Positions 7,143 through 13,023 of a stretch of 13,023 nucleotides of DNA are shown here, in pieces (within the stretch, counting starts at the first letter, position 1; every line of letters starts with the position of its first letter). The position numbers were made by a program, and so were the translations under genes. This DNA is from an uncultured Taibaiella sp. (GTDB lineage Bacteria > Bacteroidota > Bacteroidia > Chitinophagales > Chitinophagaceae). The stretch is taken from NCBI GenBank assembly GCA_937871155.1, contig CALMXV010000047.1, positions 1 to 13,023 of the forward strand, given 5' to 3'. A model generated the notes under the pieces. That model was given only the letters and a program-made list of their open reading frames with translations, was not told the DNA's origin and made no database searches.

Positions 7143-7952
7143 ATGCGCACAGCACATACTATCATTTTTCTATCTGTATTAATACTTTTTGCCTCATGCA
7201 ATGGCTATGAAAAAGTATTGAAAAGTGATGATATCAATTATAAGCTTACCAGAGCCAATAACTACTATGACAAACGCCAATATCAAAAAGCTAATGGTGT
7301 TTACCAGAGTTTATTACCGGTAATGAAAGGAACCAAAGATTTTGAGTTGCTTTACTATAAGTATGCTTACACTGCATTTTATTTAAAAGATTATTTAGCG
7401 GCTTCCTATCATTTCAAAAATTTTACCGACTATTTTCCTTCTAGTAAAGATGCGGATGAAGCGGAATATATGCATGCTTATTGTTTGTTTAAAGAATCGC
7501 CTAAGTTTTCTTTAGACCAGACTAATACCTATAAAGCAATGGAGGCAATGCAATCATACATCAATATGCATCCTGCATCAAAGCGGGTACCTGAAGCCAA
7601 CAACTTGATGATGCAAATGCGTAATAAACTAGAGTTGAAAGACGCAGATGCTGCCAAACTATATTATAACATTGGTCATTTTAAAGCAGCTAGTGTAGCG
7701 TATAAATTGATGTTAGAAAACTATCCGGAATCTTCTAATGCAGATTTCTATCAGTTTATGACGATGCAGTCAAATTATAATTTTGCAACAGCAAGTATTA
7801 AAGAAAAGCAGGAAGAACGTTTAAGTAATGCAGCTGCAGATTATGATGAGTTGAAAAGTAGCTATCCGCAATCTAAATACCTGTCAGAGGCAGTAAAAAT
7901 TAAAACACAAATACAAAACAATTTAAATAAACTTCGCAATGAGCACCAATAA
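7143..7952 (+). CDS. bamD: Outer membrane protein assembly lipoprotein BamD
   Basis: A 269-residue lipoprotein of the BamD/YfiO family, the periplasm-facing TPR component that works with BamA in inserting beta-barrel proteins into the outer membrane. From ATG 7143 there is a short signal peptide with lipobox LFASC and acceptor Cys at residue 19. The conserved opening NGYEKVLKSDDINYKLTRAN follows. TPR-like helical pairs come next: YYDKRQYQKANGVYQSLLP, YYKYAYTAFYLKDYLAASYHFKNFTDYFP, EAEYMHAYCLFKESP, YNIGHFKAASVAYKLMLENYP and a C-terminal ADYDELKSSYPQSKYL. An earlier in-frame ATG (7104) would add 13 residues, but it places extra hydrophobic sequence before the signal peptide and overlaps a -7-like element, so I chose 7143. 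The last 14 bases overlap the omega gene, implying translational coupling. The gene pair is a known Bacteroidota arrangement. Confidence 0.93.
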   Translation: MRTAHTIIFLSVLILFASCNGYEKVLKSDDINYKLTRANNYYDKRQYQKANGVYQSLLPVMKGTKDFELLYYKYAYTAFYLKDYLAASYHFKNFTDYFPSSKDADEAEYMHAYCLFKESPKFSLDQTNTYKAMEAMQSYINMHPASKRVPEANNLMMQMRNKLELKDADAAKLYYNIGHFKAASVAYKLMLENYPESSNADFYQFMTMQSNYNFATASIKEKQEERLSNAAADYDELKSSYPQSKYLSEAVKIKTQIQNNLNKLRNEHQ

Positions 7953-8259
7953 AAGAGCCTTGGCGGCAGTGAACCCGCTAGTAGAGACCAAAGACGTGAT
8001 TGCCATCAAAGACAAAACAGGTAATCTTTACGAATCTATCGTTGTAATGTCACGTAGAGCGAATCAAATAGCTGTAACAATGAAAGAAGAGTTGCACAAA
8101 AAGCTAGATGAATTCAGTAGCCACACGGATAATCTTGAAGAAATTCATGAAAATAAAGAGCAAATAGAAATCTCACGTATGTATGAGCGTATGGCAAACC
8201 CCGCGTTACAAGCTACCGCCGAGTTTTTCGACGACAAGATTTACTACAGTAAAAAGTAG
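7939..8259 (+). CDS. rpoZ: DNA-directed RNA polymerase omega subunit (Rpb6-like)
   Basis: A 106-residue protein matching the Bacteroidota form of the omega/Rpb6 family, a small subunit that helps fold and hold the beta-prime subunit. The core helix LYESIVVMSRRANQIAVTMKEELHKKLDEF (residues about 29-58) contains the SRRANQIA pattern corresponding to the family's conserved omega helix. An acidic linker follows (DNLEEIHENKEQIEISRMYE), then a C-terminal ANPALQATAEFFDDKIYY segment typical of this phylum. The ATG sits inside the end of bamD in another frame (14-nt overlap), so it is probably translated by coupling. A strong terminator 17 bases after the stop ends the unit. In many Bacteroidota genomes coaBC comes next; it does not here. 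Confidence 0.85.
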   Translation: MSTNKRALAAVNPLVETKDVIAIKDKTGNLYESIVVMSRRANQIAVTMKEELHKKLDEFSSHTDNLEEIHENKEQIEISRMYERMANPALQATAEFFDDKIYYSKK

Positions 8260-8276
8260 TTAATATCCTTTTTTAT

Positions 8277-8309
8277 ATCACACCCAATAACTAGTGGGTG
8301 TGATTTTTT
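8277..8309 (+). terminator. Rho-independent terminator after rpoZ
   Basis: A perfect 10-bp stem, ATCACACCCA (8277-8286) with TGGGTGTGAT (8295-8304), encloses an 8-base loop and is followed by a T run to 8309. It lies just after the omega stop codon and should end the bamD-rpoZ transcript. Confidence 0.9.
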
Positions 8310-8434
8310 ATGTGTAAGAGCTTTTATTTTCAGCCGATTCGAAAAGCAAGAAATTGCAATAGTTAGGAGATGATTTACTAGTACATACTTATCGAACTGG
8401 TTTATGTTTATTATAGAGGAATACAGCTAAATTT

Positions 8435-8442
8435 TAACTTTG
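8435..8442 (+). promoter_or_regulatory. Possible -7 element for the GT61 gene
   Basis: TAACTTTG matches the Bacteroidota consensus TAnnTTTG exactly and lies 39 bases before the ATG, leaving a leader of about 30 nt. The strong terminator upstream means this gene needs its own promoter. The -33 TTTG is not evident. A second weaker box, TAGCCTTG, is at 8458-8465. Confidence 0.45.
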
Positions 8443-8481
8443 ATGTTGTTCGTATATTAGCCTTGAAACCTATTTCAGTTT

Positions 8482-9594
8482 ATGCTAAAAGCCTTTATTC
8501 GTGAACTGCTTTTGAAAATTGACAACTTTCTTTTTGCGAGCTATAAAACAGATACTAACGCACAGCAAGTGCTTCATGAAGCGCATTATCAATTACGACA
8601 AGATCCTTATACCAATCAATATATAGATGAAAAGGTAGCCACTTTTTTTTCTGAGAATAGATGGGAGTTAAAAGAGTATGTTGTGCATTATAGCAATTGT
8701 TGCACCATCGATCCTTTGATGGGTTGGGCGTTTACCAAAAAATTTCAATTTATTGCAATTTCCAACTATAATCGATTTGTACATAGGGAAAAGTTGCGCT
8801 TACCTTCATTTTTGAAATATAAATTTGGTAAAAAGAGGGTAACTAAACTGAAGACGATAACGCCTTTGTTCTATGGGTGGAACAACTATTTTCATTTTTA
8901 TAATGATATAATTGGCGTGATTCACCTTGCTAAAAAGCTAAACATTACTACTACCTTTCTTTTGCCGGATGAAATCAATACTGAAAACTATTATCATCAA
9001 TATTTAAAACTAGCTCCAGAAATAGCTGGTATTGATTTTTATATTGTGGAAAGGACTGAATATATACAAGCGGATAGTGCCTATTTTATTAATACCTATT
9101 TCTCCCATATTCGAAATTTTGAAGGAGTAAGAAGCTATATCAATTGGGAATTGATACACCAAAATGAACCTCAATATTCGGAGAATGTGTATATCAGCCG
9201 CCCACAAGGAAACAGAGGTTTCGCTAATCAAGAAGCAGTAGAAGCATTATTGAGAAAGTATCATTTTACAACGTATAGTTTAGATGAAAACTTCCCAGTT
9301 GAAGCGCAGATACAACTATTTGCTAAAGCCAAAAATATTATCACGATACACGGAGCGGCACTTACAAATTTAATTTTTTCAACTCCTCAACAAACCAAAG
9401 TGATTGAGTTGTTTTCAAAGCATATTCTCAATCCTTGTTATTGGTGGATATGTGTGCAGCATGACTTAGAGTATGCCGCGATATTTTGTGATGCTACACA
9501 AAATCATCCGGTACCTTTTATGCGCGATCTTATAGTAGATATTCCTACGTTAGAAACACGCATCAAAGATTTCATGAAGTTGCCAGCCAATTAG
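8482..9594 (+). CDS. GT61 (DUF563) family glycosyltransferase
   Basis: A 370-residue predicted glycosyltransferase of the GT61/DUF563 family. The clearest evidence is the C-terminal block LFAKAKNIITIHGAALTNLIFSTPQQTKVIEL (residues about 279-310), whose HGAALTN and closing glutamate are hallmarks of the family. The segment FYGWNNYFHFYNDIIGVIHLAKKL (about 130-152) matches the NYFHW-like helix earlier in the domain, and VYISRPQGNRGFANQEAVEALLRKY (about 236-260) is the usual SR...R.. strand-helix before the last block. There is no signal peptide or membrane helix, so the enzyme is probably cytoplasmic. Donor and acceptor cannot be read from the sequence; surface polysaccharide or LPS decoration is a reasonable guess. 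It stands alone between a terminator and a convergent gene, not in a polysaccharide cluster. Its stop codon lies only 26 bp from the end of the opposing thioredoxin-like gene. Confidence 0.85.
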   Translation: MLKAFIRELLLKIDNFLFASYKTDTNAQQVLHEAHYQLRQDPYTNQYIDEKVATFFSENRWELKEYVVHYSNCCTIDPLMGWAFTKKFQFIAISNYNRFVHREKLRLPSFLKYKFGKKRVTKLKTITPLFYGWNNYFHFYNDIIGVIHLAKKLNITTTFLLPDEINTENYYHQYLKLAPEIAGIDFYIVERTEYIQADSAYFINTYFSHIRNFEGVRSYINWELIHQNEPQYSENVYISRPQGNRGFANQEAVEALLRKYHFTTYSLDENFPVEAQIQLFAKAKNIITIHGAALTNLIFSTPQQTKVIELFSKHILNPCYWWICVQHDLEYAAIFCDATQNHPVPFMRDLIVDIPTLETRIKDFMKLPAN

Positions 9595-9620
9595 TTTTTT
9601 GAAATAAGCTAATGGAAAAG

Positions 9621-10172
9621 CTACTTGACATATTTGGCTACATCACCTAGTGTGTAATGGCCATCAAAGATTTTTACGAGCTTATGTTGCGCATCATAAA
9701 AAACCAACTGAGGAAGAATTTTATTGGTGTAGATAGCGGCAATAAGCTCTCCTTTATTAGTACCTACAAGCTTGAACAAAGGGTCATTATTTATTTTAAG
9801 ATGGTCGATAAAGCCTTGCATTTTGTCTTTATGTCTTTCTTCAGCTACCAATACTACTTGAGTTGTTTTAAATTGTTCTCTTATCGTTTTTAATGAATCA
9901 ACAAAAAATCCACAATGGTCACATTCAGGACTGAATATCATGATCATTACCGGCTTCCCTTTCTTAAGATGTTGTGGGATTAAGTAGCCACCATCTGTTC
10001 TGTTGATATAAAAATTAGGTATGGGCGAGCCTTTCTTCGTAAAGCTTGGTGCAGCTTGTGCTGGTGTTTTTGCTGGTACCGTTGCTTGAGTTTTTACAGG
10101 AGCAGTCTTATGTTGTGCAAACCCAACCAAAGAAAAACAGATGGCAATGAAAAGGAGTAATGATTGTTTCAT
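9621..10172 (-). CDS. Secreted thioredoxin-fold protein (TlpA/redoxin-like)
   Basis: A 183-residue exported thiol-disulfide protein. The N-terminus MKQSLLLFIAICFSLVGFAQ is a signal peptide, probably cut after Ala19. A Pro/Ala/Thr/Lys-rich linker spans about 22-45, then comes a thioredoxin domain. IPNFYINRTDGGYLIPQHLKKGKPVMIMIFSPECDHCGFF contains the redox pair Cys84 and Cys87 (CDHC). The strand TQVVLVAEE follows, and KILPQLVFYD near 151-160 holds the likely cis-proline Pro154. The FSPECDHC form is common in Bacteroidota TlpA-like proteins, which usually reduce or rearrange disulfides in the periplasm. No lipobox is seen, so it is probably soluble. The partner is unknown; no cytochrome maturation genes are near. 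It lies downstream of uvrA on the same strand with a 127-bp gap. Confidence 0.85.
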   Translation of the reverse strand: MKQSLLLFIAICFSLVGFAQHKTAPVKTQATVPAKTPAQAAPSFTKKGSPIPNFYINRTDGGYLIPQHLKKGKPVMIMIFSPECDHCGFFVDSLKTIREQFKTTQVVLVAEERHKDKMQGFIDHLKINNDPLFKLVGTNKGELIAAIYTNKILPQLVFYDAQHKLVKIFDGHYTLGDVAKYVK

Positions 10173-10240
10173 GATTGTTTAAAATGTTTAAATGAATTGG
10201 ATTAAAATTTACTCTTTCTTTTTTAGTTCAATTTCTGATT

Positions 10241-10284
10241 GAAAAGTAGCAGTTTTCTTGTTATCAAAATGTTGAAAAACTACT
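10241..10284 (-). terminator. Possible weak terminator after uvrA
   Basis: An imperfect hairpin read on the minus strand: AGTAG pairs with CTACT, then TTTTC with GAAAA after an uneven internal loop, around a 16-base loop, followed by TTTTC. It lies about 16 bases past the uvrA stop and before the thioredoxin-like gene. The stem is AU-rich and interrupted, so the call is tentative. Confidence 0.28.
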
Positions 10285-10299
10285 CGTAAAAATTCAACT

Positions 10300-13023
10300 T
10301 TAAAGTTCTTCTTTTAAATATTTGCCGGTATAGCTTTTCCCAACTTTTGCTATTTGCTCCGGTGTACCTTTTGCTACTATTGTTCCACCTTCTGCACCAC
10401 CTTCAGGTCCGATATCCACCACATAGTCTGCCACTTTTATGATGTCTAAATTGTGTTCAATAACCAAAATAGTATTTCCTCTATCCACAAGTTTATTTAA
10501 TACTAGCAATAAATGCCTGATGTCTTCAAAATGAAGTCCAGTTGTAGGTTCATCTAATATGTAAATGGTTTGTCCGGTGTCGCGTTTTGAGAGCTCCGTA
10601 GCTAATTTTACACGTTGCGCTTCACCTCCACTAAGAGTAACAGCACTTTGTCCAAGTGTTACATAACCTAATCCTACATCTTGTAAAGTTTTAATTTTTC
10701 TATGTATGAACGGTACATTGATGAAAAATTCGATTGCTTCATCCACGGTCATTTGAAGTACATCTGCTATTGATTTTCCTTTGTATCGAATTTCAAGAGT
10801 TTCTCTGTTATACCTCCTGCCATTACATTTTTCACAAGCTACATATACATCCGGTAAGAAATTCATTTCAATGACGCGCATCCCGCCACCACTACACTCT
10901 TCGCAGCGACCACCCTTTACATTAAACGAAAACCTACCTGCACTATAGCCTCTAATTTTGGCTTCAGGGACCTGAGAAAATAATGTCCTTATTTCATTAA
11001 AAAATCCACAATAAGTAGCGGGGTTACTTCTAGGAGTTCTGCCAATCGGACTTTGATCTATCTCTATAACTTTATCGATATGCTCCAAACCTTCAATTTT
11101 TCTATAAGGCATTGATTGTTGTTTGAAGTTAGGATAACAGTGTTTGGCAAGGATAGGATAAAGTGTTTCGTTGATGAGACTACTTTTGCCACTACCGGAA
11201 ACACCGCTTATACAAATAAATGTTCCTAGCGGAAGCTCCAAAGTCACATTCTTTAGATTATTCCCATTGGCTCCAATTAGCTTTAGGGTATTCCCATTCC
11301 CTTTTCTTCTTTCTTTAGGTGGTTCAATTTGGTTGGTGTGATTAAGATAGTTAGCCGTGATAGTATGTTGCTTTACCACTTCAGTGGGAGTCCCTTCACT
11401 AACTATTTTTCCTCCATGTATGCCGGCAGCAGGGCCAATGTCTATTAAATAGTCAGCAGCCAACATAATGTCTTTATCGTGTTCTACAACGATTACAGAA
11501 TTGCCACCATCTCTTAGGTTTTTTAATGCAGTAATTAGTTTTTGGTTGTCACGTTGGTGTAGTCCTATACTAGGTTCATCAAGAATATATGTGATGCCCG
11601 AAAGCTGAGAACCTATTTGTGTTGCTAAACGGATGCGTTGGGATTCACCACCACTCAAGGTACGTGCAGCACGATCTAAAGTCAAGTAATGTAAACCTAC
11701 ATCTAATAAGAATTGTAACCGATCTCTAATTTCTTTGAGAATATCTTTTGCTATGATGTTTTGTTTTGAGTTCAGGAAAGATTCTAAAGTAGAAAACCAC
11801 TGATAAAGTTCTTGAAGGGATAGTTGTGAAATCGCAGCAATATTTTTATTAGCAATCTTAAACCAAAGACTTTCTTTTTTAAGCCTAGAGCCTTCACAAG
11901 AAGAGCATGTGTTGAGCTGCATATATTTTTCGGCCCAATCTCTTATAGGCTCTGAAGTAGTTTCATTAAACCACCTCAAAATCATATTCACTATACCTTC
12001 ATAGCCATCCGAACTATTCAGTTCATTATAGATTTCACTGTTCTTATTTTCATAAGTGATAATGCCTTCTTCGTTTCCATAAAGAATAAGATGTAGGTGA
12101 TTTTTAGGGAGCTTATTGATAGGTGTTGTAAGAGAAATTTTATGTTTTTTAGCAATGATAACTGCTTGCTTATATCCCCATGCTTCACGTTCAGCACCTA
12201 AAGGAACAATAGCCCCTTCTTGAATTGATTTAGAGGTATCTGGCATTACTTCCGCCATGTTGATAGTATAAACACTTCCTAATCCATTACAAGTAGGACA
12301 AGCACCGTAAGGAGAGTTGAAAGAAAAAGAATTGGGAGATGGTTCATCATAAGAAATACCAGTGTCTGCACACATTAGTTGCTTACTGAAAGTAGTTATT
12401 GAATTAGTATCAGCATCCATAACCATTAGTAGTTCTTTACCGAGATTTAATGCTTTTTGTACGCTTTGGCTTACGCGTGTACCGGCATCATCTTGTACTA
12501 TCAATCGGTCAATGACTAATTCAATTTCATGCACTTTATATCTGTCTAATTGCATGCGTTCTTTCATATCCACTATCTCGCCATCTACTCTTACTTTTAT
12601 ATACCCTTGTTTTCTTAGTTGTTCAAAAAGTTCTCTATAATGTCCCTTTCTTCCACGAACAATAGGCGCAAGGATGATGATACGTTTTTTAGCATATTGT
12701 TCTTTGATATGATTGATGATTTCATCTTCAGAAAACTTAGTCATCGGTTTTCCGGTGTTATATGAATAAGCTATGCCTATGCGAGCATACAGCAGTCGAA
12801 TAAAATCATAAACATCAGTTACTGTACCAACAGTCGATCGCGGGTTTCTGTTGGTAGTTTTTTGTTCGATGGAAATAACAGGAGAAAGCCCCATGATTTT
12901 ATCTACATCAGGCCGTTCCATATCACCTAAAAACTGACGAGCATAAGCCGCAAAGCTTTCCATATAACGGCGCTGTCCTTCTGCAAAAATGGTATCAAAA
13001 GCTAATGACGATTTACCGCTTCC
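10300..13023 (-). CDS. uvrA: UvrABC excinuclease subunit A (5' end beyond the window)
   Basis: The damage-recognition ATPase of nucleotide excision repair, with 907 residues visible. The frame stays open to the edge, so the ATG at 12963 is internal. The residues before it read GSGKSSLAFDTIFAEGQRRY, the end of the first Walker A motif. Roughly 30-40 N-terminal residues are missing. Numbering from the edge: PDVDKIMGLSPVISIEQK and NPRSTVGTVTD (about 38-70), the UvrB-binding and insertion regions, the first ABC signature LSGGESQR (456-463) with Walker B ILDEPSIGLH, the second Walker A GVSGSGKSS (607-615), the zinc module CEEC...CEKC (707/710 and 730/733), the second signature LSGGEAQR (797-804) and ILDEPTTGLH (822-831). 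The C-terminus KYLKEEL is intact. The first zinc module reads CADT...CPTC, lacking its second cysteine. No frameshift is seen. UvrB and UvrC are not in the window. Confidence 0.97.
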   Translation of the reverse strand, partial: GSGKSSLAFDTIFAEGQRRYMESFAAYARQFLGDMERPDVDKIMGLSPVISIEQKTTNRNPRSTVGTVTDVYDFIRLLYARIGIAYSYNTGKPMTKFSEDEIINHIKEQYAKKRIIILAPIVRGRKGHYRELFEQLRKQGYIKVRVDGEIVDMKERMQLDRYKVHEIELVIDRLIVQDDAGTRVSQSVQKALNLGKELLMVMDADTNSITTFSKQLMCADTGISYDEPSPNSFSFNSPYGACPTCNGLGSVYTINMAEVMPDTSKSIQEGAIVPLGAEREAWGYKQAVIIAKKHKISLTTPINKLPKNHLHLILYGNEEGIITYENKNSEIYNELNSSDGYEGIVNMILRWFNETTSEPIRDWAEKYMQLNTCSSCEGSRLKKESLWFKIANKNIAAISQLSLQELYQWFSTLESFLNSKQNIIAKDILKEIRDRLQFLLDVGLHYLTLDRAARTLSGGESQRIRLATQIGSQLSGITYILDEPSIGLHQRDNQKLITALKNLRDGGNSVIVVEHDKDIMLAADYLIDIGPAAGIHGGKIVSEGTPTEVVKQHTITANYLNHTNQIEPPKERRKGNGNTLKLIGANGNNLKNVTLELPLGTFICISGVSGSGKSSLINETLYPILAKHCYPNFKQQSMPYRKIEGLEHIDKVIEIDQSPIGRTPRSNPATYCGFFNEIRTLFSQVPEAKIRGYSAGRFSFNVKGGRCEECSGGGMRVIEMNFLPDVYVACEKCNGRRYNRETLEIRYKGKSIADVLQMTVDEAIEFFINVPFIHRKIKTLQDVGLGYVTLGQSAVTLSGGEAQRVKLATELSKRDTGQTIYILDEPTTGLHFEDIRHLLLVLNKLVDRGNTILVIEHNLDIIKVADYVVDIGPEGGAEGGTIVAKGTPEQIAKVGKSYTGKYLKEEL

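Noticed and set aside
9587..9615. CCA(A)TTAG ... CTAATGG possible bidirectional terminator
   Set aside because: Seven pairs with a bulge, a 14-base loop and no T run after the stem on either strand.
12964..13023. uvrA start at ATG 12963
   Set aside because: The bases up to the edge encode the Walker A remainder GSGKSSLAFDTIFAEGQRRY in the same frame, so that Met is internal.

Overview
The window is AT-rich chromosomal DNA from a member of the Bacteroidota, probably close to Chitinophagaceae (the phylum is well supported, the family is inference). The evidence is a large DUF4175-type membrane protein, a Bacteroidota-style BamD lipoprotein overlapping an RNA polymerase omega/Rpb6-like gene, relaxed lipoboxes ending in SC, A-rich leaders with almost no Shine-Dalgarno sequence, and several TAnnTTTG-like -7 promoter elements. 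No mobile element, CRISPR array, tRNA or rRNA is visible. The content is mostly housekeeping.

Left part (1-4309), all genes on the minus strand. A small uncharacterised protein runs off the left edge (1-246). About 360 bp of very AT-rich non-coding DNA follows. Next is a 1129-residue DUF4175 protein with three membrane helices, a beta-rich region and a long Gln-rich coiled coil (606-3995). Last is a 41-codon Cys-rich lipoprotein gene (4184-4309), short enough to be missed by automatic gene callers.

Centre (4365-9594), all genes on the plus strand. A GT-B glycosyltransferase comes first. Its conserved N-terminal motif lies upstream of any ATG, GTG or TTG, so its start codon appears non-standard. 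It is followed by scoA-scoB, the two subunits of a 3-oxoacid CoA-transferase linking ketone-body or acetoacetate use to the TCA cycle, closed by a strong terminator. bamD and an omega-subunit gene follow, overlapping by 14 nt and closed by a second strong terminator. A GT61-type glycosyltransferase ends this group.

Right part (9621-13023), minus strand. A secreted thioredoxin-fold protein with a CDHC active site converges on the GT61 gene. Behind it is uvrA, the nucleotide excision repair damage sensor, complete at its C-terminus but cut at the right edge just before the first Walker A motif.

The genes look like independent one- or two-gene transcription units and not one pathway. The loosest common theme is the cell envelope: BamD, two glycosyltransferases, a small lipoprotein, the DUF4175 membrane protein and a secreted thiol protein. 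I found no convincing new multi-gene system. The best leads are the non-AUG start of the first glycosyltransferase and the overlooked 41-aa lipoprotein.
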